Positions 11,801-24,069 of a stretch of DNA of 64,000 nt are shown here, piece after piece. The notes under the pieces are model-generated. The model made no database searches. It had not been told where the DNA came from and saw only the letters and a program-made list of their open reading frames with translations. This DNA comes from Lolium rigidum. Lineage: Eukaryota; Streptophyta; Magnoliopsida; Poales; Poaceae. The stretch covers positions 36,233,047-36,297,046 of the forward strand of contig NC_061510.1 in the NCBI RefSeq assembly GCF_022539505.1, in the 5' to 3' direction. The first letter of the stretch is position 1; each line of letters begins with the position of its first letter. Both the position numbers and the translations under genes were made by a program.

Positions 11801-14800
11801 AAGCAAGATAGCACATACCAGGAAATATGGGATGACATGATACTCAATGTAAGTATGTTATTCTTGCTGTTTGAAGATTATAATCATGTCAGAAAGCAAC
11901 TGAAATGATGGTTGGTGTGGGATTTTTTTTTCTAACTAGTTGCATTAAAACAGATGTTGGTAAAAGAAGGATTGCTTCTTTGTACCTTTTAGACCTTTTT
12001 TATGCGATGCTTCAGATTCTGCTTGCTTCTCTCAAAAGTAATCTTGCTATATCTTCCAGTTTTTCGCTGAATCCTTGGATGTTGTGAATGATAATGTGTG
12101 GGTCATATCTCTGGGCGATGCATTTGCTAGACAATATGATCTTTATGCTACATCTGATGGACATTCAGCTTTGCTGCACAGGTAAGTTTATGTTACTCCG
12201 CTATGCCTTCCTTTTATCTGGTAATTCTTGGTATAGCTCGGAATGTGGTAACTAATTCTTTTAGTTGGTACGATCTCATTAAGATGAACGTTATGTTTTT
12301 GGCTCGTGTGCATAAAATATATTGTCGACATGCCCTTCCAATCAATTTGCTGGAAGTGATTTTTTTAAATGTTTTATCTGCAGATGTTTAGGGATGCTTC
12401 TTCAGAAGGTTGATGACAGGATTTATGTCCGTGAAAAAATTGATTGGATGTGTAGACATTCAAGTATGTCTATTCCTGTTAATCGCCTTGGACTTGCCCA
12501 AGGCATCGGTTTGGTAAGTTGGAATTAATATGGCGTCTTTTTATTTGATTTTTTTGGGATATTTTCTACTGAAGTTACACTTACAGGTTGCAGCTTCTCA
12601 TTTGGACACAGTTTTGGAGAAGCTGAAAAACATATTAGAAAATGCAGGGCAAAGTGCTCTCCAGAGGTATTTATATGAAATTTTTGGTAGGAGAATCTAT
12701 TTTATATTGCTAATCTCTATGAATAATGTTGATGTAGCAGCTCATAAGCTAAGTTGGAAGTAGATACTGCCTTAGTTCACATATACATCTATATGATCAA
12801 TTTTGTGCCCAAAGCAAATGCTATGTTTTCCCTTCTAAATTAGCCACCAATGATTCTGCCAATATTTGTAATAGGCACTTCATTTCGTTTGTTAAACAAT
12901 GGTTTTCTTCCATTTCCTCGTTGTCCTACTTGGCCCCATAATTTATTTGACAAAAGAGAAATCGAGATTTGAATGTAAAGTAAATTTAATGGCATCATTG
13001 TTTTTGTTTCTTAGTTCATGTTCCAGGCAATATATGTAGCTGATTCATTATATCAATAAATATATGACATTGAGTTCTGCAGGTTGCTCTCATTTTTCTC
13101 ATTCAGAGAAAAAGTGGAGGATGTTGATGATACATATGCAGCTCTGGCTTTGATGTATGGCTATGCTGCAAGATATGCTCCATCGACAGTCATTGAAGCC
13201 AGAATAAATGCGCTTGTGGTATGTATCCAATTTATGAACATGATTGTTTTTATTTCTGCTTCATGGGGGTGACCACTATGATAAATGATAATACATGCAA
13301 CATGCATTTTGGTGTACTCACCTTTGGGTCATATAAATGTACCTTTTTTTCTATTTTTTGGAGGGTGCACATATGATCATAAATTTGTGCAAGTTCTTAC
13401 ATCCACACTTACTCTGACATGTCCTTGTACCATGTTTGTGAATTGCCCGGTGCGTGTGAACATAGGTGCACCAGATCCACTTCCCGACCATTCTTGTACT
13501 GCATTATGTTTGATGACACTTTAATCAGATCACATTAGATATTATCTTGATTTCTCAGTCTGAAGATGTTTGTTGTTTTGGTTTCTAGCTTCATTCTTGT
13601 TGAAGTGCATAAGTAGATTGCCTAGCCCTTTCCATCAGTTCGGACTTTTGGTTGCGTTGGCTAGTGCATGAAGCTTAACATTTCTATTTACTTTGTTCTC
13701 AGGGTACCAATATGCTTGGAAGATTCCTCTATGTTCAACATCCTACTGCAAAGCAAGCTGTCATTACTGCAATCGACCTTCTAGGTAATTTTCTTAATGT
13801 GAAGGTTGCATGCCTTTTCTTGTTTTTAGAGCTAGCCTTTTTTGCTATTTTCTTACAGCCATACAGCAATTGACTTGTTAGTCACAACTCAGAAACATGA
13901 GGATGCTATTCACAGTTAGTCAGTTACCGATGTGACCTAGTAGGCGTTGTGGAGGTGGTACCCTAGACACATGAGGATGCTATTCACAGTTAGTCAGTTA
14001 CCGATGCATACGTCCCTTATGTCTCCTAGATGTTGTCCATCTTATTTTCGCAGTTTCTCATGATTAATTTCTTAATGGTTCAAAGTGTGGCATTGATATT
14101 TTGCTTAGTTGCACCTAGATATTATGAATGCATACAACATGATTTACTCCCTCCGTTCTTTATTAATCGACGCGGCGTAGTACACTTCATGCAACTAGTT
14201 TAGCGCGAGGGCCGCGTCGATTAATACGGACCTGAGGTAGTAATAGTTCTATGTATTTAAGCCAGCAGTTAAGTTTCTGAGTTTCAGCTTACATGATACA
14301 CTTTTTGGGGATCTACTATCTTATATGATTACTATAAATGTGTAGGCCGGGCTGTTATTAGCGCCGCTGAAATGGGAATTTCGTTCCCACTGAAACGGAG
14401 AGATCAGTTGCTTGAGTATGTGCTAACTCTAATGGGAAGGGATCAAAGTGATGACCTTGTCGATTTCAGCATTGAGCTTTTGCAAACACAAGTACGAACT
14501 CAAGTTTTAACCCTTATTTTTGTCACCATTGGTAGATTAAATTCTTCATTCCAGCTGAATTTTATTTATCTTACACAAGCTTTATATCCAACTTCCATTA
14601 GACCGAAGTTCTATTCACTGTGATGTATACACTTAGCGCTTGAGTTCGACGGATTTATTCCTGTAAATTCTTCTTACATATGCAGAGTGTTGCTTTAAGT
14701 GCTTGTACTACTCTGGTGTCAATAGAGCCAAGGTTACCTTTGGAAACAAGAAACCGTGTCATGAAGGTCTGTTGCAGTGGCCAACGTCACTGAATCATGG

Positions 14801-17800
14801 CAATAATTTTCAATTTTAGTTTCTATTACTTGTATAATACTATGGTTTTGAGTTCTCTAGGTTCCATTTTCAGGCAACCTTAGGTTTTTTTGCTTTGCCA
14901 ACTGAGCCCTCAAACATTGTGGAGAGTCTGATAACAAACCTCATTATTCTGTTAGGTGCCATTCTGCTAACTAGGTAATGCTTTAAACTCACTTTTTAAA
15001 TTTCTGAATTTTATTTTTGGATAAGCTTGCCTGCTATGCTTTCTTCTGATAGTGATGCAAGTGGGGTCACCATTAGGGTACCCTTTACCCTCTTTAGTTC
15101 AAAAAAACAACTAACTTTTTCAAGATGATGATGTCATTGTAAAAGTTAGTTAATTTTTGTTGAAGTAAAGAGGGTAGAGGGTACCTAATGTTGACCCACT
15201 TGCATCTCTATCTTCTGTTCTTTCCCTTATGCCACTTGCTTGATGTACACTTTTGTTTTATTGTGTTATGGCCATTTTCTTTGTCAGTGGTGAAGATGGC
15301 CGAAGCAGAGCAGAGCAGCTGTTGCATATTCTTAGACAACTCGATCCATATGTTTCATCATCTGCAGAACACCAGAGGAGAAGGGGATGTATTGCTGTGC
15401 ATGAGGTGTTAATAAAGTTCCGCAATCTTTGTTCTGGTGGATTTGGTGCGTTGGGCTCCTATCCAACTTTGACCCTAAAACAAATTGATCAGGGAGGGTC
15501 TAGGAGCTTGTCAAGTTTGCCATGTATGTTGAATATTTTCTTAGATTGCTACTGCAATTGTATGATTTATGAACCCAGTAGGTCAAGAATGCTTTTCTAT
15601 TTTGTACCAGCTGCATTCGTGTTGCCGAACAGAGATTCATTAAGCTTGGGAGAGAGGGTAATGGCATATCTACCTCGTTGCGCTGATACAGATGATGAAG
15701 TTAGAAAAGTTGCGATTCAGGTTCGTGCAGAAAGTAGCCGATTTGTGTTCCTTGACCTACCATAACTTTTTGTTCGTGCGACGTGCCTTTTTCTGGGCAT
15801 TCTGGTTTCAGTGTGGCACACACAGAGATTAAGAGAGTAGTTTCCTAACAATTTTTATTGTTCAGCATAACATATGTTATATAGTTATGCTGAAAATAGC
15901 CATGTTTCGCAGAAGATAACACAAGGACCTACAGCATATAGCATAGCTGTTAACTTATTTCTTTTATGTTTTGAAATTGAGCTCATAAATTTACCTTCAT
16001 CATGTGTTTTTCCTGTATCAGATCATTGCACTTTTCTTCAATATATCTCTGTCACTTCCAAAGCAGAAGGCTGCTAATGACATAGATCTAGAATCTTCAT
16101 ACGGGGCTTTGTCCTCCCTAGAGGACATAGTCTCTGTTATCAGAAGGGTGGGTGTCCTGTGTTACTTTACTCTCCATTAAGTCCTCTTCTGTGAGCAAAT
16201 GTTAACCTTCTTTCTATTGTCTCAGAAGGCATCTGTTGACCAGATCGAAGTATTTCATAGGGTTGTCTCCTCCGTGTGTATTCTACTATCTAGGGAAGAG
16301 GTAAATAATATTAGCTGAAATCTTACTGTAATTGGAGAATGCCATCATAGTTATTGACATATTTTCGCTGTACTTTTACAGTTGGTTGTCTTGCTACACT
16401 CTTGCACATTAGCGACATGTGATAAAGTAAAGCAATCAGCAGATGGTTCCATTCAAGCTATTATAGTATTTATTATCAGAAGAGGCAAGGATCTACGTGA
16501 AGCTGATGTATTGAGGTTAGTTTATGGAACTGTGGCAATTAGCTCAGAAAGCATCCTAAAATGTTGCACTTAATTAGGAAAACATTGAGATATATACGTT
16601 CTCTTCTAGATGACACTACAAAATACATGTATCCTTGGAAAATAACAATCATAGCAGAACCAAAATATCCTCCATCTCAGTTGAGGACATAGAGGGTGCA
16701 AACTGTATGGTTACTTCAGGATGTGATGCGTGATGTTGGCCTGAGTGGGGCTGTGGGCAACAAATCTTTGGAGATGCCTCAGTAAGCACCATATTTGAAA
16801 AAAGACAATTAAAAAGGACATCACATAAGGAGATTTTGGTTAGTTCGAAAAGGTGACATAGCATAGTGTAATTCCCTGAGACAACAGCCACTGTCATCCA
16901 GCAATGACCATCTGTTAGGAAATAATTTTGTTAACTATACATCTTTCAGAGTGTAAAGTGTTACTCACCTGATTTTCTCAAAAAGAAACACAGTGTATTA
17001 CCTTTTTAGTTTATTTTCTGATTCAAATATTGCTAAGATCTCATTTGTGATGCTACAGGACAACACAATCTCTGCTCTCGTCAGCTATTACTCTTACCGA
17101 CAAGCACTCACGCCAAGAAGTTCTCAATGCAGTATCCATTATCAGCCTTTTGTCTATAGTTTTCAGTACCAATATTCTTGTCAAGGATTATTCCCACAAT
17201 CAGTTTTTACCTTTGACTTTAAGATAGATATCATGCTTAGCAGAAAATACCAACCACATTGTGGTTTTTGATGAGGTTCTATTTGTGGCTGGGCGAGATA
17301 TTTGTACAAAGGACATATCAAGAATTCGTGGCGGTTGGGCTATACAAGATGTTTTTTATGTAAGTATTTGTGCCGAGCCTGGGCATCTTATTATGCAAGT
17401 TTTCATATGCATTTACGACTTGTATCTTCATTGCATTAAGTTATACAGTATATTAAAAGGCACATGTATGTGGTACTTTGTACAAATAGAGTGTGCATTC
17501 AATGACAGACCAGAACCTCCCTTATTTAAAATGTATATTCCTATTCGTAAATGACTTCTGACATTCATATATTTATAGACTGTTGTAATTAGGACTCTCA
17601 AGGCATAGTAGACTTTAAAAATCTTCATTCAGATTGTTAAGTTCCTAGGAAATCGATAGGTATTCTTTGCACTTAATTTCTTCTAAGAAATGCATGCTCT
17701 ATCCTTCCTGATTTGAGATATTTCAAATATGTGGTAGGAAAGAAAAACCCCATAAAATATTATCCCAAAACTCTAGACATATAGTGAGAGCCTAATTTTC

Positions 17801-20800
17801 TATTGTTTGTTTAGTTGAAAAGTTTGTAATTCTGTAAGTGTCAGGTTCCTTCTGCATTTCCCCTTTCTAAAGAATACTTCTTGTGGTACTAGTTTAGGTG
17901 CACCTGATCTCAGATAACAAGGTTTATGATGATACTGATTTAGATTATGTTCACATTCCTTACATTCACCTTGATATACAGCAATGCCGTGCATAATTAA
18001 TTCACAATGGTAATTTACTTGGACTTTTGAACCGAAACTTAGTGTAGACCCTGACAGTAATGGTTTACTTGGATGATAATTCCAGGTTAAAATAGCAACC
18101 ATAATTAAGCAGCAATTGGATAGGTGAATTCTACAGATATACTTCTAATTATGTGCTTCATGTTTTCCCTGGTTTTAGGCCTTTTCCCAGCATAAGGTGT
18201 TAGCTACTCGTTTTTTGGAGTACATTTTATTTATACTTCACAAAGAACCCGTTGCAACAAATGATTCAGAAAAAGGAGAAAATAACTCAGAATCATCAGC
18301 CGATGACTCTATTCTACAAGCAACTATGTTTGCTCTCAATGCATTCCTGAGGTATGTATCTCCATCTGATGACTAACTGCTGATGTTGACTAATGGTGGA
18401 CAATGGGACACCTTTCATCTGCTCATTTCATGTACTTGAAAGTTAAAATGTTTAAACTTCACAGAGGTGGTGGGAAGATTGGGAAACAAGCAGTTGAGCA
18501 AAGTTACCCTTCTGTTCTTTCTGCGCTTATACTGAAGCTGGGAGGTCTTCATAGTCTTGCTGAATTAGGCCGAAATGAGCTTCTACGGTGAGATCTGTAG
18601 CTTTCTTGAATCTTTATTTGATGTATGAAGGCTAATGAGAAATGATGTATGGAAGTTTGTGACCTCATGTTCTGCAGATCGTTGTTAATTGCATTCCGGT
18701 CATTCTGTGATTGTGTTGGCGATGTCGAGATGGGAAAGGTGCTTTGCTTAATGGCTCTTGCCTGTCAACTGTGCAACAATTATTGACTGTAAAATTCTTG
18801 TCATTTCATAGATATTAGCTCGTGATGGTGAACAAACTGAGAAGGAGAAAATGATTGATCTTGTTCAAGAGGTTGCATGCAGTTCCTCAGTAAAGAGGCC
18901 CAAAGAGGTAACTTCTAGAGTGTTTTATGTGAGTCTTTCTGAGTTAATAGATTAGTGACCTTTTGGTGAAAAGAACATCTGCTGACAGGAGCTGAACCCT
19001 CACTCAGGATGCAGATGGACACCTCCGTGCCATCCGCCACGTTTACCGACAAAGCCGCGTAGCTATTTTTCCGTTTCCGCGGAGTCCGTATAATCGTTTT
19101 TAACTTTCCGCGGAGTCCGTCGGACAACACGGACAGAGCAAGAACTCTTTCCTCTTCCTTCTCTGCTAGATTCTTCCCCACCTCTGCCGGATTCTGTTCA
19201 TCCTCCGCCCCTACGCCCATACTTTCTCCGTCTCCCACAGGATTTTGCCCTTCTCCACCGTTGCATCCATCTTGCTCCGCAAACGGCGACGGCAAGGGAG
19301 CCAGGCCCCAGACTGGCGCAGGTGTAGAGGGGAAGGTGCTGGTCACGACGAGTGGGGCGTCCTCCCAGGCTCAGCGGTGGCGAGTGGAATCACGGCTTGC
19401 CCTTCCTCAGTTCTTTCTTCGACTTGCCGATCTGTTTTTTCTAAGCACGATAGACGGAAGTGGTGGACTAAACAGGCACTGTCCGTGAGTCCGTTTAGTT
19501 TAGGCGGCCCGTCCAGGACGTCATTTAGCCAATTTACACGGCCCGGACACACGGAATTCACGGACGTCCGTGTCCATTTACATCCTGAACCCTCACTTTC
19601 AAACTATAAATAAAATACATCCTTTTCCATCTTTTTATGCGTTTGAATGTCATCACCAACGTCCTTTGAAGCCATAGCTGCCAGAAACTCTAGGAAGTAT
19701 GTAATCCCTTGCAAAAAAACATTTAGGAATAGCCACCATGTTTATTTTATTTGCAGTCTATGGAACTATGGAAGTTGCCCATGAAGGTTTAATTGATTGA
19801 TCTTCACCACTCTGAACCAATTTCACAAGAAAACAAGATATGTTCACAGTTCTCTTTACACCTTACTTAATGTTTTGGTTTCGCCATGTAGCCTATCTGA
19901 TATATGGTCAGCCAATGAGTCCCACTAAGTTGTAATACCTTTACGCGATGTATAAAAGCACATAAAATTTCCAGATTCAACATTAAATTGCAGTCTTCTA
20001 GAGCCTAAGCTGTTAGGAACTATTTCATGATAATAGGGATGATATGCTAGAGCTAAAATAAAGATGATACTCTTTGAATGTGAAATTTGCTTGTCTCAGC
20101 TCTTCTGAAACTCTTATAAGCTTTCATTCAAAACTGGGGGTGCTCATTGTCATAATTACAACTGTTTTTACGTATTCAATCAAAAAACATGTTTGACAGT
20201 CACTGTTCAATAGGTTTGATGCATATATTATTATATTGTGTGGTGAAATCACTGTACCAAAATAACTGGTTAATATTACCACAGGTTCTGCCAACCTGCG
20301 CTATCTTAAGCAAATCTCTCAACAGAAATCAGAGGGCTGAAAGGGAGGCTGCTGCTGCTGCACTATCGGAGTTTATTCGTCACAGGTATTTAATGCCATT
20401 CTTCAAAATACAAGTCTGGAAATGTTCACTGTACCTCCAGAAAACAAAGGAAGAATCAAAATGATTAGTTTCTGGATGCTTAGACTGAAACAGAGCTCAA
20501 TCTCCTATGTGATTAGTTTCTGACTGGTTACCTGCGGTTACCACTCAGTGGTCCTCATTGCTAAGGCAGGTACCAACTGGTATATTGATCTGTTTTGAAA
20601 CAATATAAACATAAGTAGCTCAAGAAGCTCAAATTGCAAAAGCTTGAGAAAGCACTAACTGGTTAATCTGGTGTTCCCTTGAAAACAGGAAAAGACTTGA
20701 CTATGCATACATTTTTACAATGTGACATCTGACATGGTCCGTATATTTTCTCAAGAAAAATCATGCCCTGTCACTAAAAAGTATATTAAAACAATACTTA

Positions 20801-23553
20801 ATTTCATGCATTATGTATGTTGCAAATTTATTGTAGTATTGTTAGCAAATATGTCCATGATTTTTTCTGTGGTTTATGGACACAAATCACACTGATCTAT
20901 TTCACTTGTATGCCGTACACAGTAAAACTTGCCAATTACCTAATACAGCTGCTTTTTCTGAAGTGAAAAGGAACCTGCATTGCTTGAACAAATAGTCGAG
21001 GAATTGTGTCAACATGTTACCGATGACTCACCAACTGTCAGGAGTCTCTGCTTGCGAGGACTTGTACAGGTCATCAATCTAAACAGAGCAACTTTTTAAG
21101 GATATTCATGTTTGGCACTTGAGTAACATAGGTTGTGTGATATTGTTTGCGTACAAAGGTTGACAGGAAGGGGATGTATGTGTTTCTCTTTATTTGATGT
21201 CTGAAGTGATCTCGCCTTTCCTTTGTTTTCTGAATCTTATAATTCCTACATAATACCTTCTGCTGAGTAAATCATGATTTAGTTGATGGCTTCTGTGTCA
21301 TTTTGTAGCATTCTAAATCTTATGCTTAATGTTTCTGGTCACCTCTTTCAGATACCTGAGAGCCACATGCTTAAGTATATCCAGCAAGTCCTAGGAGTAA
21401 TATTAGCATTACTTGAAGATGCCAACGAATCTGTTCAACTAACTGCTGTCCAGTGCTTGTTGACTGTGAGTTCCTTAATGTATTACAAGATAAAAATTGG
21501 CTTAAATTCCATTTTCGTTCAATTTAATAGAACATAGAAACATCATGCACTGGTTTCAGGTTCTTAATGTGTCAGAACAAGATGCTGTTGAGCCCATTTT
21601 AATAAGTCTCTTAGTAAGGCTAAGGAATCTCCAGGTAACCATTCAGAACAATCGTACCTTAATGCATTACCATTTTTATTGGCATGATGTGGGTATTTTG
21701 TAAATTTGTGATGGTTAGTATGGACCTGTTAAGTGCAATTGATGACAAAAAACATTATGTGGAATTTATTGTGCACATGGAATCTAGAACAAGTATAATG
21801 TCTTCTCAAAATAGCTAGTCACACTTACTGCGGGTTTTGGGGCGCCATGGACAGCCCATTCCCACTTGCACCCTGAGGCACAACCAGCCTAAGTGCTTTC
21901 TTGAACAATACCTGAATTTAATGATGTAGTTGGTTTACCCTGTTTCAAAGGAAATTACATTTTTTTGCAGCTATTTCTTAGCACTAGTTTTTGGTAATTC
22001 TGGTATAACTATTTTGCTTCGAAACTTGGCATTTACATGCCACTGAGCGAATCCTCTTTTGTCTTTTTGGTGCTTTCGGGTTATCTCATGAGATTGTATT
22101 AGATGCATCTCCCTTTTCACTCTGATAGTTCGGTTCTTTACTTATAAATGATGACTGTAAACAACCTAGGGCTGTGACCTATTCTGTAACTTCTCTTCTA
22201 CAGATTTCCATGAATACAAAAATGAGGTCCAATGCATTTGCAGCTTATGGTGCTCTAAGTTCCTATGGTGTTGGTTCACAGCATCATGCTTTTCTTGAGC
22301 AGGTAACACCCAGATTCTACTCCGGTTGTTTTACTAGTATACCATTAGCAGGGAGCTGTTATCATGTAAGCCTTCTTATAGGATGCTGTGTAATGGTCAC
22401 AGGAAGTGTTAAGGAAGTTTTATGGATTGTTAATGTAATTATAAGGATTGTTTTACTTATGCTTCTCAAGCTACCAATTTCTTTGCCGGCTTCTGCAGAT
22501 TCATGCCACCCTTCCACGTTTGATCCTCCATCTTCATGATAAGGACCTAAGTGTTCGCCTTGCCTGCCGGGTATGCAGTCCTTGCTTTGTTTTCCCTTAC
22601 TAAACATTTCCTTTAAATTGCATATCTTGATATTTGTGAGTTTTTGGAAACAGAACACTTTTCAGCTCCTAGCGCCTTCCATGGAAGTAGAGGGTTTGTC
22701 TTCGCTCCTCAATAAACAATATTTCACTTCTGATCGCCGGTCTGTGTTGAACCTTCCTAGCTATTTCTCTTTTATTTTTCAATTTTATTTTAAATGACAT
22801 GTTTAATGTGATGTGCGCTCAGATCTGATTACGAAGACTTCATTAGGGACTTAACAAGACAACTTTGTCGACTATCTCCTGCCAGAGTTGACAGCTACCT
22901 AGAATCTGCTATCCAGGTACCCCTTTTTCTAGTATTCAGGAGAGCTGCATGTATATATATTAAAAAAGAGAGATAGTTCTACTGTTCAAACAAAGGCACG
23001 AAGTGTATTCTGCTTTGAGATCTTCTTTTGTTTCTTTCCATGCACACTGTCCATGCAACCAGCATGACCAAACTAGAATGTGAGTAATTTCATTTTTCTT
23101 GATTTAGGCATTTGATGCCCCTTGGCCGGTCATTCAAGCAAATGCAGTTTGCTTGGTTAGTTGCATGCTATCCTTTTTAGACGATCAACGCTTCCTTGCT
23201 CCTTACTTCTCCCAGGTGCCTACACTCACTGCCTACACTGTTTTCGTACTGTACTTGCTTCAACCATATCATAGGGAGCCGCTAATAGCCTAACGCTCTT
23301 TTGTGTCAAGGTGTTCGCTATGTTGGTTGGTAGAATGAGCCAATCACCAGAGGCCGTTGTTCGGGCATCAGCATCTTCTGCAATGGGCCTCCTGATAAAG
23401 AGGTCTAACATGCTTAAGCCATCGAGTTCACAATTTGATCGAGTTGATCCTTCACAAAGTTCTCAACATGGAGATCCTCATGCTAAAACATCGTCCGAGC
23501 ATCAAGAAGAGAACACAGTGAAGCCAGATGGCGCGCCGCAGGGAGAGCAATAG
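5816..23553 (+). CDS. SGR6: SHOOT GRAVITROPISM 6 / MROH1-like HEAT-repeat protein (46 visible exons, 5' incomplete)
   Basis: The exons join in one open frame of about 1,607 codons with stop TAG at 23551-23553: 5816-5906, 5986-6081, 6210-6288, 6381-6444, 7990-8093, 8178-8283, 8674-8763, 9133-9210, 9332-9399, 9469-9568, 9704-9856, 9942-10031, 10165-10230, 10388-10486, 10567-10641, 11302-11361, 11759-11848, 12060-12181, 12384-12513, 12587-12666, 13083-13218, 13703-13784, 14346-14491, 14686-14766, 14874-14974, 15288-15523, 15611-15720, 16022-16147, 16226-16300, 16382-16515, 17059-17131, 17228-17359, 18179-18351, 18465-18587, 18678-18738, 18812-18907, 20285-20385, 20964-21069, 21352-21465, 21560-21634, 22204-22302, 22499-22570, 22654-22739, 22823-22916, 23108-23215, 23311-23553. 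Introns are GT-AG and phases agree throughout. The protein is a solenoid of HEAT-like helical repeats with motifs such as [31 protein letters not shown] and [12 protein letters not shown], then a Ser/Gln/Glu-rich tail. In Arabidopsis, SGR6 is a vacuolar-membrane HEAT protein needed for shoot gravitropism; animal MROH1 is the relative. The ATG at 5816 directly follows an AG acceptor, so it is internal. From memory of the family, roughly 100-130 N-terminal residues are missing. No frameshift or premature stop was seen, so the gene looks functional. Confidence 0.92.
7110..7937 (+). mobile_element. 5'-truncated LINE in SGR6 intron 4, with 18-bp TSD
   Basis: The 18-base sequence gaataaacaacatttcct occurs at 7110-7127 and again, identical, at 7920-7937. 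Between them lie 782 bp of LINE 3' sequence and a tail of ten A (7910-7919). Perfect long target duplications plus a poly(A) tail define target-primed insertion. The element is on the same strand as the host gene and lies wholly within the intron 6445-7989. Removing it and one TSD copy restores a plausible intron of about 0.7 kb. Confidence 0.93.
7128..7890 (+). pseudogene. LINE ORF2 C-terminal fragment: RNase H-like domain
   Basis: One frame runs from the element's truncated 5' side to TAA at 7888-7890. It first reads a [12 protein letters not shown] segment, typical of the linker after the reverse-transcriptase zinc-binding domain of plant LINEs. It then reads a plant-type RNase H (RVT_3-like) domain beginning [11 protein letters not shown], with acidic residues in NFDG, EAEARA and ESDCAGL. 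A TAA stop at 7384-7386 interrupts the same frame between the two parts. The RT and endonuclease parts are absent, so the copy is dead on arrival plus one nonsense change. Confidence 0.85.
11040..11140. repeat. Short tandem duplication in SGR6 intron 15
   Basis: Two copies of about 50 bp lie head to tail. The first reads taccttattttcattacaac and goes on to gaagtactgtactgt...gactgatta. The second reads taccttgttttcattacaag and goes on to gaagtactgtaccat...aactgatta. The function is unknown. Confidence 0.7.
13598..13680 (+). mobile_element. Solo TRIM LTR abutting the acceptor of SGR6 exon 22
   Basis: This 83-bp unit starts TGTTGAAG and ends GCTTAACA, a palindromic LTR end pair. The core (gattgcctagccctttccat, then cagttcgga, then gttggctagtgcat) matches the LTR core of the TRIM at 1694-1980. 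It is flanked by attct (13593-13597) and tttct (13681-13685), a four-of-five match to a 5-bp target duplication. It ends only 22 bp before exon 22, so it forms part of the splice-acceptor region. Confidence 0.75.
13895..14006. repeat. Perfect 38-bp direct repeat in SGR6 intron 22
   Basis: The 38-bp sequence at 13895-13932, beginning acatgaggatgctattcaca, is repeated without change at 13969-14006 (offset 74). Perfect identity suggests a recent local duplication. Confidence 0.85.
14145..14242. mobile_element. Stowaway MITE in SGR6 intron 22
   Basis: The 98-bp element is bounded by TA and starts tactccctccgttcttta. Its right half is the inverted complement, with ccgcgtcgattaatacgga near the end and gaggtagta as the terminus. 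The inner arms attaatcgacgcgg and ccgcgtcgattaat form a near-perfect hairpin. Confidence 0.9.
15054..15206. mobile_element. Foldback MITE in SGR6 intron 25
   Basis: The 153-bp element is almost a full-length palindrome. It begins gatgcaagtggggtca and ends tgacccacttgcatc. The arms continue with attagggtaccctttaccct on the left and agggtagagggtacctaat on the right, around a loop near 15100-15160. The superfamily is unclear because no obvious target duplication was found. A transcript through it would form a hairpin of about 60 bp. Confidence 0.75.
19005..19587. mobile_element. Mutator-like non-autonomous element in SGR6 intron 36
   Basis: A 10-bp repeat aaccctcact sits at 18995-19004 and 19588-19597. 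Inside it the element begins caggatgcagatggacac and ends gtgtccatttacatcctg, imperfect inverted ends. A target duplication of 9-11 bp is typical of Mutator-like elements. The 583-bp interior is GC-rich, unlike the surrounding AT-rich intron, and has a long minus-strand open frame (18915-19346) of Pro/Glu/Gly-rich composition. It could be captured gene sequence (Pack-MULE) but I recognise no domain. Confidence 0.75.
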
Positions 23554-24069
23554 AAGCGATCGAAGCCGATCTTGCTTAGATGTAAAATCTATTGTACATG
23601 TACATAGTTTAATGTGTGAACGCTGCCTGCCAGTACATTTTGTGCCGCCTTCATGAGCATAGAGATGTAATTATGTAGCCATGTCCATAGGTCTTTAATG
23701 CTTCTGTACAGCAGACTGTTGCAGTTCGTTGATTACTTGTAGAATTTGTTGTGTTCTGTAACCATGCAATATGATGATGTGCCTTCGGTGATGCCATATT
23801 TAGCTGGTTTCAGCTTATTAAATAGGGCTCTGGGAAAGTGCTCACATCAACAACAAGGAAGGAGCTTCCTGAGAGACAACACAAGATTCGGGAAATGGTC
23901 AAATGATTTGTAACTTGTGTACTTAACAAGTCCTGAGGATTTGGACCCTAAAAAAAGTGTCCGGAGGATTCAGCATTGAGGGATAGCTGGAACGAGGTGA
24001 ACTTCTTCGGCTTGGGCAGTGTATGGCGTGCATGGATTCAACGAGGTTTCACCAGTTAGAACTATAGGG
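23554..24069. other. SGR6 3' UTR and intergenic sequence
   Basis: The first 150-250 bp after the stop codon are probably 3' UTR. No canonical AATAAA was seen close by. The rest, to the kinase remnant, shows nothing recognisable. Confidence 0.4.
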
